64,000 bases of DNA from Spirilliplanes yamanashiensis (GTDB lineage Bacteria > Actinomycetota > Actinomycetes > Mycobacteriales > Micromonosporaceae). The stretch covers positions 62,001 to 126,000 of the forward strand of contig NZ_BOOY01000006.1 in NCBI RefSeq assembly GCF_016863475.1, in the 5' to 3' direction. The notes beneath the pieces were generated by a model, which searched no databases, was not told the origin of the DNA, and worked only from the letters and a program-made list of their open reading frames with translations. Each line of letters opens with the position of its first letter. Within the stretch, counting starts at the first letter, position 1. The position numbers were made by a program, and so were the translations under genes. This document shows positions 27,512-35,712 of this stretch, one piece after another.

Positions 27512-28141
27512 TCAGCCCGCCCGCGTCTCACGGATCGACGCGAGCACGTCCGGGTGCGGGTGCGGGTCGAGCCCGGCCAGGGCCGAGGCCAGCCGGTTCG
27601 TCTCCTGCTCCAGCCGGTCCATCAGGTCCGGGCGCTCCCGCAGGTCGACCACGCCGACGCGGACGAGCTGCAGGTAACCGCGGATGGCGGCCAGCGGCTC
27701 GCGCAGCTCCTGGGCGGCGAGCACGTGCAGCCGGTGCTCGGCGACGTCGCGGGCCCCGAGGGCGGCCGCCGCCCGCGCGGTCAGGTCGTCGACGGCGGCG
27801 GCCAGCCGGCTCAGCTCGGTGCGCGCGTCGACCAGGCCGGCGCCCTGCCCGGCGGCCACCGCCGCACCGGCCGCGATCTCGTCGATCGGGCGCAGCACGC
27901 GGCCGACGAGCAGGCGGGCCAGCAGAGTCAGCAGCACGACAGCCAGCACGGCCGCCACGGCGGCGCCCAGGGCGATCCGGCGCAGCGTGTCCGGGGGCAG
28001 GTCGCGGGCGGGCGGGTACGCCCACGCGGCCGCCGCCGTGGCGCCGGCCACCGGCAGTAGCGCTGCTACGACCAGCAGCCCGGCCACGGCGGTCGTCAGC
28101 GAGGCGCGCAGTGAGCGGCGCGGCAACCGGTGTCGGGTCAT
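27512..28141 (-). CDS. Histidine-kinase-like membrane protein without phospho-acceptor His or ATPase domain
   Basis: 209 residues. Two membrane helices (about 13-41 and 58-79), then HAMP (RVLRPIDEIAAGAAVAAGQGAGLVDA...ELSRLAAAVDDL) and a HisKA-like helical hairpin. Where kinases read SHELRTPL this one reads AQELREPLAAIRGYLQLV, so the His is Gln. It ends after the second helix with no HATPase domain. It is therefore not a working autokinase by known rules; it could dimerise with, or decoy, another kinase. No response regulator is adjacent. The open frame and domain order argue for a real gene. Confidence 0.7.
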   Translation of the reverse strand: MTRHRLPRRSLRASLTTAVAGLLVVAALLPVAGATAAAAWAYPPARDLPPDTLRRIALGAAVAAVLAVVLLTLLARLLVGRVLRPIDEIAAGAAVAAGQGAGLVDARTELSRLAAAVDDLTARAAAALGARDVAEHRLHVLAAQELREPLAAIRGYLQLVRVGVVDLRERPDLMDRLEQETNRLASALAGLDPHPHPDVLASIRETRAG

Positions 28142-28223
28142 GTCGCGCCCATGAGAGCACATCGGAGCGGCGCCCCGGCGCGATTCCGCGCCCGATCCGC
28201 CCGCACGTGGGACGCGCCCCCGC

Positions 28224-29351
28224 TCAGCTGCCGTCGATCAGCCGCACCGCCAGGTCGGGGCTGTACGTGCCGGACGCCAGGCCGGGCGCCGTGCCGCAGG
28301 GACCGTCCGAGATGCCGGGCGTCTTGACCCACAGCCGGTAGTCCTCGCCGGTGGTGCCGCGCTGCGGCGGCGTGCCGAGCTTGCGCTTCGGCGGGTTGCA
28401 CCAGCTGCCGGCGTGGCCGTTGCCGTTGCGGCTGGTGTCCACGACGAACCCGGCGGTGTAGCCCTTGAGCTTCAGCTGCGCGTTGATCTTCTCGGCGTGC
28501 GCCACGGTCGCGGCGGTCGGGTGGAAGTTCGACACGTTGAGCGCGAACCCGCGGATGTCGCGCACGCCCGCGTCGTGCAGCCGCTGCGCCATCGCCGCCG
28601 GGGCGCCCCAGTTGACGTTGCCCGCGTCCAGGTAGGTCCGCGCGCGGGGCGCCCGGTCGCGCAGCTCGGCGATGGCGTGCCGCAGCAGCCCGTTGCGCTC
28701 GGCCACCTGCGCGGCGGACAGGCACTCGACGTCGCCGAGGGAGTCCGGCTCCAGGATCACCACGGCGGGCCGGTCGCCGACGGCGCGGGCGAACGCGGAG
28801 ATCCACGCCCGGTACTCGGCGGGCGACTTCTGCCCGCCGGCGGAGTGCTCCCCGCAGGCGTCGCGCCCGGGCAGCGTGTACGCGACCAGCACCGGCAGCT
28901 TCCCGGCGGCCGCGGCGGCGTCGACGTACCTGTCGACCGACGCGCCGACGTCGGTGAACCACTCGCCGAACCACTTGGCGACCGGCCGCGTGGCGATGTT
29001 CTCCCGGATCTTCGCCGCGCGCGGGTCGCCGGCGTTGGCGCGGACCCACTTCGCGGCCTCCGAGTTCGGGTCCACGAAGAAGCCGCTGGTCGCCGCGAGC
29101 GGATCGGTGTCCCGGGCGGGCGGCCGGGACGGCCGGGCCGTGGCCGGGCGCGTCGCGGCGGCGGGCGGGATCAGGACCGGGGCGGACGAGGCGGCCGGCG
29201 CGGACGGCGCGGGCGCCGCGGGCGAGGTCACGGCGACCGGGACCCGGTCCGCCGGCGCGGCGGCCGGCGCGGCGCCGGATCCGGCGCAGGCGGCGGTGAC
29301 CGGCGCGAGGGCGAACAGGACGGCGGCGGCACGGAGGGGGTGGCGGGGCAC
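28224..29351 (-). CDS. Secreted lipoprotein GH6 cellulase
   Basis: 375 residues. Lipobox T-A-A-C22, then a Pro/Ala/Ser linker to about residue 85. The GH6 domain shows YTLPGRDACGEHSAGG (with Asp164), the acid Asp203 in VVILEPDSLG, LNVSNFHPT, FVVDTSRNGNG and WCNPPKRKLG, all classic GH6 blocks. Cleaves beta-1,4-glucan (cellulose or cello-oligosaccharides) with inversion; endo versus exo cannot be decided, though its short loops suggest endo action. Lipid anchoring would keep it on the cell surface, consistent with import by the nearby sugar transporter. Confidence 0.92.
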   Translation of the reverse strand: MPRHPLRAAAVLFALAPVTAACAGSGAAPAAAPADRVPVAVTSPAAPAPSAPAASSAPVLIPPAAATRPATARPSRPPARDTDPLAATSGFFVDPNSEAAKWVRANAGDPRAAKIRENIATRPVAKWFGEWFTDVGASVDRYVDAAAAAGKLPVLVAYTLPGRDACGEHSAGGQKSPAEYRAWISAFARAVGDRPAVVILEPDSLGDVECLSAAQVAERNGLLRHAIAELRDRAPRARTYLDAGNVNWGAPAAMAQRLHDAGVRDIRGFALNVSNFHPTAATVAHAEKINAQLKLKGYTAGFVVDTSRNGNGHAGSWCNPPKRKLGTPPQRGTTGEDYRLWVKTPGISDGPCGTAPGLASGTYSPDLAVRLIDGS

Positions 29352-29467
29352 CGGTCCATCTCACCGGCCCGGCGCGGCGGGGTCATCAAGGCGGTCCTGA
29401 TTACTTGCTTAAGTTTCGATGATCTTGCGGTCGCGGCGGGTCCGGCCGGCGTGGCACGCTGGGCGCC

Positions 29468-30211
29468 ATGAGCACCGGACCGGCATCCGACCTCGACGAG
29501 CGGTTCACCGGCGACGGCCTCGACCCGGCCGTGTGGTTCCCGGCGTACCTGCCGCACTGGAGCTCGCGCGCGGCCGCGGCGGCGACGTGGACGGCCGGCG
29601 GCGGCGAGCTGCGGCTGTCCATCCCGCCGGAGCAGGGCCTGTGGTGCGCGGACACGCACGACGGCCCGCTGCGGGCGTCCTGTGTGCAGACGGCGCACCT
29701 GGACGGCCAGCAGCCGTTCCGCGAGGGCCTCACCGTCCGGGAGAGCACACCCGCCTTCCGCGGCTACACCCCGCGCTACGGGCACGTGGAGGCGCGGCTG
29801 CGCGGCGAGATCAGCCCGCGCTCGATGGTGGCGTTCTGGCTGCCCGGCGTCGAGGAGACGCCGGAGCAGTCGGCCGAGATCTGCGTCATGGAGGTGTTCG
29901 GCGACGCCGTGCGCCCCGGCTCGGCGGACGTCGGCATCGGCCTGCACCGCTTCCGCGACCCGGCCCTGACCGAGCAGTGGTCCGCCGAGCCGCTGCCCAT
30001 CGACGTCGCCGAGTTCCACACCTACGCCGTGGACTGGCGCCCGGGGTCGCTGACGTTCTCGGTGGACGGCGCGGTGGTGCGCGAGGTCGGCCAGGCCCCC
30101 GACTACCCGGTGCAGCTGGTGCTGGGCGTGTTCGACTTCCCCGACAGGCCCGGCCCCGCCGGCCACGTGCCCGCCCTGGTGGTGTCGCACGTGCGGGGGT
30201 ACGCGCTCTAG
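29468..30211 (+). CDS. GH16-like protein with altered catalytic triad
   Basis: 247 residues, no signal peptide. The jelly-roll GH16 fold is suggested by FRGYTPRYGHVEARLRGE, SMVAFWLPG, AEICVMEVFG and FHTYAVDWRPGSLTFSVDG. In active GH16 enzymes the strand reads E-x-D-x-x-E; here it is E137-I-C139-V-M-E142, so the nucleophile and acid/base Glu are kept but the helper Asp is Cys. May be weakly active, cytosolic or non-classically exported. The stop overlaps the stop region of the convergent topoisomerase gene by 4 bp. Confidence 0.78.
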   Translation: MSTGPASDLDERFTGDGLDPAVWFPAYLPHWSSRAAAAATWTAGGGELRLSIPPEQGLWCADTHDGPLRASCVQTAHLDGQQPFREGLTVRESTPAFRGYTPRYGHVEARLRGEISPRSMVAFWLPGVEETPEQSAEICVMEVFGDAVRPGSADVGIGLHRFRDPALTEQWSAEPLPIDVAEFHTYAVDWRPGSLTFSVDGAVVREVGQAPDYPVQLVLGVFDFPDRPGPAGHVPALVVSHVRGYAL

Positions 30212-31227
30212 GCGCGCAGCAGGTCCAGCACCGCCGCCTCGACGGCCTCCTGCGCCGCCGCGTCGGCCGGCTCGGGCGGGCCGCCCAGCTCCTCCAACGT
30301 CGGCGCGATCGTGGTGCCCGAGCCGAACAGGTCGATCACGCGCGGGTCCACGTACGACGCCCGCGCCACCGTCGGGGTGTTGCCGAGGTACTCGGACACC
30401 TCCTTCATGGCCCGGCCCACGGCCCGCCGCTGGGCCGTCCGGGTCCGCCGGCCGCCCTCCAGCGCCTCGGCGGCCAGGCACACGGCGGCCAGCACGGTGC
30501 CGTTCCAGGTGCGGAAGTCCTTCGCCGAGATGTCGATGCCGCTGACCTCGCGCAGGTACGCGTTGATGTCGGCGCTCTTGACGTCGCAGTAGCCGTCGCC
30601 CGCCTTGTACGCCAGCAGCTCCGGCGAGTCGGTGCGGTCGAGCAGCGCCCGCACCACCGAGCGCACCCCGTCGTCGCGCACGTCCAGGGTGCGCTGGATG
30701 CCGCCCTTGGCCGGGTAGCAGAAGCGCACCGTGCCGCGCGGCAGGGCGACGTGCTCGCGGCGCAGCGTGGCCAGGCCGAACGTGGCGTCGTCGCCCGAGG
30801 CGTACTCCTCGCCGCCGATGCGGAAGCAACCCACGTCGAGCAGGCGCACCGCGGCGGCCAGCACCCGGTCCCGGGTGAGGCCGCGCTGCCCCAGGTGCTC
30901 GGTGACGACGGCGCGCACCTTGGGCAGCGCCTCGCCGACCTCCAGGACGTGGTCGAACTTGGCCGCGTCGCGCTTGGCCCGCCACACGTCGTGGTAGCGG
31001 TACTGGCGCCGGCCGGCCGCGTCGGTGCCGACGGCCTGGATGTGGCCGCGCGCGTCCGGGCAGATCCACACGTCCCGCCAGGCGGGCGGGATGACCAGGG
31101 CGCGGCAGCGCTCCAGGTCCTCCGGGCGGGTCAGCGGCGCGCCGGTCTCGTCGGTGTAGCTGAACCCCTTGCCGCGGCGCCGCCGGCTCCAGCCCGGCGC
31201 GCTCGGGTCACTTCGTCGCAGGCGCAC
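30208..31227 (-). CDS. DNA topoisomerase IB (poxvirus/eukaryote-like)
   Basis: 339 residues. Catalytic elements are all seen: Arg136 in FRIGGEEYA, Lys174 in PAKGG, the HisR-like region FRTWNGTVLA (238-247), and the nucleophile Tyr292 in VARASYVDP. Short N-terminal domain (GFSYTDETGAPL...WICPDARGHIQAVG) as in bacterial TopIB of Deinococcus and actinobacteria. Relaxes supercoils through a 3'-phosphotyrosine intermediate. Stands alone; divergent from the giant sensor gene, with 104 bp between. Confidence 0.93.
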   Translation of the reverse strand: MRLRRSDPSAPGWSRRRRGKGFSYTDETGAPLTRPEDLERCRALVIPPAWRDVWICPDARGHIQAVGTDAAGRRQYRYHDVWRAKRDAAKFDHVLEVGEALPKVRAVVTEHLGQRGLTRDRVLAAAVRLLDVGCFRIGGEEYASGDDATFGLATLRREHVALPRGTVRFCYPAKGGIQRTLDVRDDGVRSVVRALLDRTDSPELLAYKAGDGYCDVKSADINAYLREVSGIDISAKDFRTWNGTVLAAVCLAAEALEGGRRTRTAQRRAVGRAMKEVSEYLGNTPTVARASYVDPRVIDLFGSGTTIAPTLEELGGPPEPADAAAQEAVEAAVLDLLRA

Positions 31228-31331
31228 GGCGCCGACTACCCCGCCCCCGCCGAACTAGTCCTGCCCCGTGCGGGTACCACGATCTTGCGTCGATTCGACA
31301 GCCCCCGGGGCACCGGTGTTTTCATGGTCGG

Positions 31332-34300
31332 GTGGGGGATGTGGAAGCGCTGTTCGCCGGCCCGGGCGAGACCCGGGCCGCGCTGCGGGCGACCGACTGG
31401 TCGGCGACGCCGCTGGGGCCGGTCGAGGGCTGGCCGGAGGAGCTGCGGGCGGCGATCCGGACGGTGCTGCCGTCGGAGATCCCCATGCTGCTGTGGTGGG
31501 GCCCCGACCTGGTGCAGATCTTCAACGAGCCCTACCGTGCCTTCCTCGGCGACAAGTACCCGGCGGCGGTCGGGCAGCGGGCGGTCGACTGCTGGGCGGA
31601 GATCTGGCACGCCATCGGCCCGCAGGCCGAGAGCGCCCTGGCCGGCACCGCCACCTACGCCCGCGACCAGCTGCTCCTGCTCGTCCGGCACGGCTACCTG
31701 GAGGAGACGTACTGGACGTTCTCCTACAGCCCGGTCCGCGGCGCCGACGGCTCGATCGCCGGGATCTTCGTGGCGACGTCCGAGGTGACCGACGAGCGGC
31801 TCGCCGACCGGCGGATGGAGGCACTGCGCGTCCTCGGCACCGTGTCCATCGCGGCCGCCGACACCGTGGCCGACGCCTGCCGCGCGGCGGTGCGCTCCCT
31901 CGCCGGCAGCAGCGCCGACCTGCCCGTGGTCGCGGCGTACCTGCGCGGGCGGGCGCCGGGCGCCGCGGACCGGCTGGAACCGGTCGCGTCGATCGGGCTC
32001 GCCCCCGGCAGCCCCCTGGCGGAGCCCGTGACCGCCACCGCGGGCGCGCCCGAGGTGTGGCGGGTCGCCGAGACCGGGCGCCCCGAGCGGCTGACCGCCG
32101 CGGCCGGCGGCTCGTTCGGCGGCAGCCCGCTGGGCCCCGCGCCGGTGGTCTCCGCCGTGGCGGTGCCGCTGCGGGTCACCGGCGACGACCGGCCGCTCGG
32201 CGTGCTCGTCGCGGGGATCAACCCGTACCTCGACCTGGACGAGCAGTACCGGGTCTTCGTCGAGCTGGTCGCCGACCGGGTGTCGACGGCGCTGACCGAC
32301 GCGCTGGCCTACGCCGCCGAGCGGGACCGGGCGGCCGCGCTCGCCGACATCGACGAGGCCAAGACCCGGTTCTTCGCCAACCTCAGCCACGAGCTGCGCA
32401 CCCCGCTCACCCTGATCGCCGGGCCGGTCGAGGAGACGCTCGCCGACCCGGCGCTGCCCGTCGCGCACCGCGACCGGCTGGAGATGGTCCGCCGCAACGC
32501 CGGCCGGCTGCGCCGGCTCGTCGACAACCTGCTCGACGTGGTGCGCATCGAGGGCGGCCGGCTGCGCCCCGAGCGGCAGCCCACCGACCTGGCCGCGCTG
32601 ACCCGCACCGTGGCCGAGTCCTTCGCGTACGGGATGAGCCGGGCCGGGCTCGCCTTCGACGTGGACGCGCCGACGCTGCCGCGCCCCGCCCACGTCGACC
32701 GCGACATGTGGGAGAAGATCGTCGCCAACCTGCTCTCCAACGCCCTCAAGTACACCCTCACCGGCCGGGTCCGGCTGACCCTGCGCGACGACGGCGACGC
32801 CGCGCTGCTCGCCGTCGAGGACACCGGCACGGGCGTCGCCGAGGAGGAGCAGCCGCTGCTGTTCCAGCGCTTCCACCGGGTGCGCGGCGCCGCCGCCCGC
32901 TCGCACGAGGGCGCCGGCATCGGCCTGGCGCTGATCAGCGAGCTGGCCGGCCTGCACGGCGGCACGGTCGGGGTGCGCTCGGCGCCCGACGAGGGCTCGA
33001 CGTTCACCGTGCGGCTGCCGTACGGCGACCCCGCCGACGGCCCGGCGGCCGACGCGGAGCCGTCCTCGGTGGACCGCTACGTCGCCGAGTCGCTGCGCTG
33101 GCTGCCCGACGAGGCGCCCCCGCGGCCCGGGGGCCACCTGCCGGGGGCGCCCACCGTGCTGGTCGTGGAGGACAACGCCGACCTGCGCGCGTTCCTGGCC
33201 GGGCTGCTCGCGCCGCACTACACGGTGCTGACCGAGCCGGACGGCCGGGCGGCGCTGCGCCGGCTGGAGACGCTGCGGCCCGACCTGGTGCTCACCGACG
33301 TCATGATGCCCGAGGTCGACGGGTTCGAGCTGCTCAAGGCGCTGCGGGCCGACCCGCGCACCGCGCTGGTGCCCGTCGTCATGCTGAGCGGCCGGGCCGG
33401 TGAGGAGGCCGCGCTGGAGGGCCTCGACGGCGGCGCCGACGACTACCTGACCAAGCCGTTCTCGTCCGCCGAGCTGCTCGCCCGGGTGCGGGCCAACCTG
33501 GAGCTGTCCCGGCACCGCACCCGCGAGTCGGCGTGGCGGGTGGCGATCACCGACGCGCTGCAGGAGGCGTTCTGCGTCGTCGACGGCGCCGGCGTGCTCA
33601 TCGAGGCCAACGACGCGTTCCGCCGGCTGGTCGGCTCCGACATGCCGCTGCCGGCGCGCCCGCCGTACCCGTTCTGGCCCGACCCGGTCACCGACCCGCA
33701 GGGCTGGGAGCACGCCGAGGCCGCCATGCGGCAGGTGCTGTCCGGCGCCAGCGGCCGCGTCCGCTTCCCGCTGCGCCGCGCCGACGGCCACGCGCTGCAC
33801 GTCGAGGCCGTGTACAGCTCCATCCCTGACGAGGTGACGGGCCGCCGCACGTACGTGGCGACCCTGCGCGACATCACCGACGAGCTGCGGGCCGCCGAGC
33901 GGCAAGACGCGCTGACCCGGCTGTCCACCAGCCTCGCCGAGGCCGCCGACGTCAGCGGCGTGTACGCGGCCGGGCTGGCCGAGCTGGGCCGGGCGCTGGG
34001 CGCGCGGCGGGCCGCCGTCGTGGCCCACGGCCCGGCCGGGCCGGTCGTGCTGGCGGGCGCCGAGCCGTACGCCGGCGACCTGGCCGGGTTGCTGGAGGGC
34101 CCGGGCGGGCACGACGTGTACGCGCAGGAGGAGCCGGGCGGCCCGGTCCGCGGCCTGGGCGCCGTCGTCGACTCCGGCGTGCCGCGCGCCGCCGTGTGGC
34201 TGGAGTTCGACCCGCCGCGGGTCGTCGGGCCCGCCGACCGGGCGCAGTTCCTGACCATGTGCGGCACCGTCTCGCACGCGCTGCAGCGGGCCAAGGCGGC

Positions 34301-35216
34301 CGACCTGCAGCGCACCGTCGCGCTCACCCTCCAGCGGTCGATCCTCGGGCCCGCCGAGCTGCCGCCCGGCTTCGCGGCCCGCTACGAGCCCGCCGTGCAG
34401 CCGCTGGAGGTCGGCGGCGACTGGTACGACGTCGTCGAGCTGCCCGGCTCCGACGGCGGCTGCGTGGCCGTCGTCGTCGGCGACTGCGTCGGCCGGGGCC
34501 TGCCCGCCGCGGCGGTGATGGGCCAGCTGCGCAGCGCCTGCCGTGCCCTGCTGCTGCAGGCCAAGGGCCCGGGCGAGGTGCTGGACGCGCTCGACGGCTT
34601 CGCCAGGCGCATCCCCGGCGCGAGCGCCACCACCGTGTTCTGCGCCATCGTCGACCGGCACACCGGTGACGTGCGGTACTCCGCCGCCGGGCACCCGCCC
34701 GGCATCGTGGTGCACGCCGACGGCGCCCGCGACCTGCTCGACGACGCCCGCTCCGTGCCGCTGGCGACGATCACCGTGCCGGGCCGGCCCGAGGCGACCG
34801 TCCGGCTGCGCGGCGGCTCCAGTCTGCTGCTCTACACCGACGGCCTGGTCGAGCGGCGCGGCGAGATGATCGACCACGGCATCGCCCGGGCGGCCGCGGC
34901 CGTCGCCGCGCACCGGGACCGCCCGCCGGCCGCCCTCGTCGACGGCGTCGTGGGCGACACCCTCGGCGGCCACGGCCACGACGACGACCTGGCGCTGCTC
35001 GCGTACCGGCACGAGGAACCGGCTGCACCGTTCACCCGCGCCATCCCCGCCGTCCCCGGTGAGCTGAAGAGCCTGCGCCGCGCGGCCCTGGCGTGGCTCG
35101 CGGCGGCCGGCGTGGCCGACGACGACGCCGAGGCGGTGCTCATCGCCGTGGGGAGGCCTGCGCGAACGCCATCGAGCACGGCTACCGTTTCGACCCGGCG
35201 GGCCGGGTCGAGCTGA
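31332..35216 (+). CDS. Giant hybrid sensor kinase / receiver / PP2C phosphatase (C-terminus frameshifted)
   Basis: 1294 residues as read from GTG 31332. Order: PAS-like (about 20-150), GAF (170-330), HisKA with His353 in FFANLSHELRTPLTLIAGP, HATPase_c (about 420-565), receiver with Asp656 in LVLTDVMMPE, PAS (745-860), GAF (865-990), SpoIIE/PP2C phosphatase (GGDWYD about 1027; VVVGDCVGRG; LYTDGLVE), then the start of an RsbW-like ATPase (LKSLRRAALAWLAAAGVADDDAEAVLIAVG). At 35150-35153 four Gs stand where five are needed for V-G-E-A; the frame is lost and the last ~20 residues are spurious. The matching remainder continues in another frame to 35422; intact length would be 1363. Couples phosphorelay to sigma-factor partner switching with the STAS gene downstream. 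Confidence 0.85.
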   Translation: MGDVEALFAGPGETRAALRATDWSATPLGPVEGWPEELRAAIRTVLPSEIPMLLWWGPDLVQIFNEPYRAFLGDKYPAAVGQRAVDCWAEIWHAIGPQAESALAGTATYARDQLLLLVRHGYLEETYWTFSYSPVRGADGSIAGIFVATSEVTDERLADRRMEALRVLGTVSIAAADTVADACRAAVRSLAGSSADLPVVAAYLRGRAPGAADRLEPVASIGLAPGSPLAEPVTATAGAPEVWRVAETGRPERLTAAAGGSFGGSPLGPAPVVSAVAVPLRVTGDDRPLGVLVAGINPYLDLDEQYRVFVELVADRVSTALTDALAYAAERDRAAALADIDEAKTRFFANLSHELRTPLTLIAGPVEETLADPALPVAHRDRLEMVRRNAGRLRRLVDNLLDVVRIEGGRLRPERQPTDLAALTRTVAESFAYGMSRAGLAFDVDAPTLPRPAHVDRDMWEKIVANLLSNALKYTLTGRVRLTLRDDGDAALLAVEDTGTGVAEEEQPLLFQRFHRVRGAAARSHEGAGIGLALISELAGLHGGTVGVRSAPDEGSTFTVRLPYGDPADGPAADAEPSSVDRYVAESLRWLPDEAPPRPGGHLPGAPTVLVVEDNADLRAFLAGLLAPHYTVLTEPDGRAALRRLETLRPDLVLTDVMMPEVDGFELLKALRADPRTALVPVVMLSGRAGEEAALEGLDGGADDYLTKPFSSAELLARVRANLELSRHRTRESAWRVAITDALQEAFCVVDGAGVLIEANDAFRRLVGSDMPLPARPPYPFWPDPVTDPQGWEHAEAAMRQVLSGASGRVRFPLRRADGHALHVEAVYSSIPDEVTGRRTYVATLRDITDELRAAERQDALTRLSTSLAEAADVSGVYAAGLAELGRALGARRAAVVAHGPAGPVVLAGAEPYAGDLAGLLEGPGGHDVYAQEEPGGPVRGLGAVVDSGVPRAAVWLEFDPPRVVGPADRAQFLTMCGTVSHALQRAKAADLQRTVALTLQRSILGPAELPPGFAARYEPAVQPLEVGGDWYDVVELPGSDGGCVAVVVGDCVGRGLPAAAVMGQLRSACRALLLQAKGPGEVLDALDGFARRIPGASATTVFCAIVDRHTGDVRYSAAGHPPGIVVHADGARDLLDDARSVPLATITVPGRPEATVRLRGGSSLLLYTDGLVERRGEMIDHGIARAAAAVAAHRDRPPAALVDGVVGDTLGGHGHDDDLALLAYRHEEPAAPFTRAIPAVPGELKSLRRAALAWLAAAGVADDDAEAVLIAVGRPARTPSSTATVSTRRAGSS

Positions 35217-35422
35217 CCCTCACCCGGCGCGGGTCCCGCCTGGAGGCCGTCGTGCGCGACACCGGCGCGTGGATCCAGCCGCCCGCCGACCAGCCGCCCG
35301 GCCTGCCCGGCCGCGGGCGCGGCCGGCTGATGATGGAGGCGTTGATGGACGAGACGGAGGTGCGCTCCGGTCCCGGAGGCACCACGGTCCGGCTGGTGAA
35401 GGAGCTCGCCGATGACGCCTGA
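35153..35422 (+). pseudogene. Detached C-terminal half of the RsbW-like ATPase domain
   Basis: From GAG at 35153 the frame reads EACANAIEHGYRF (N-box of an HATPase_c_2 domain), VVRDTGAWIQPP and GRGRLMMEALMDETEV ending at 35422. It is the natural continuation of the giant sensor after a one-base G deletion. It has no credible start or ribosome site of its own. Either an assembly error in a G-run, a real truncation, or a slippage site. Confidence 0.8.
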
Positions 35423-35705
35423 CTTCTCCGTCGAGGTGACACCCGGCCGGGTCGTCGTCACCGGCGACGTGGACATGGAGACCGCCCCGCGGCTGCGGGA
35501 CGCGCTCGCCGGCGCGGCCGCCGGCGCCCGGCCCGTCGTCGCCGACCTGACCGCCACCCGGTTCCTCGACAGCGCCGGCGTCGCCGCCCTGTTCGCCCAG
35601 GTGCCGGGCGGGCTGGAGATCGTCGCCGTGCCCGGCTCCGTCATCACCCGGGTCCTGGAGATCACCGGCCTGACCACCGCCGCGACGGTGCACGGCCCGG
35701 ACTGA
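35412..35705 (+). CDS. STAS-domain anti-sigma factor antagonist
   Basis: 97 residues, one STAS domain: VEVTPGRVVVTGDVDMETAPRL, then VVADLTATRFLDSAGVAALF with Asp53-Ser54 as the phospho-site. The ATG at 35412 lies inside the end of the RsbW-like segment (overlap 11 nt), so they are translationally coupled. Expected to be the substrate of that kinase domain and of the PP2C domain in the same polypeptide, giving a complete partner-switch in two genes. Confidence 0.9.
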   Translation: MTPDFSVEVTPGRVVVTGDVDMETAPRLRDALAGAAAGARPVVADLTATRFLDSAGVAALFAQVPGGLEIVAVPGSVITRVLEITGLTTAATVHGPD

Positions 35706-35712
35706 CCCGCGC

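Noticed and set aside
31236-35012. A 3.8-kb antisense open frame opposite the giant sensor gene
   Set aside because: Low-complexity composition, no recognisable motifs, and it overlaps well-supported kinase and phosphatase domains.
35150-35153. Calling the frameshift a programmed slippage site
   Set aside because: Only four Gs, no canonical heptamer and no clear downstream pseudoknot were seen; kept as an open possibility, not asserted.
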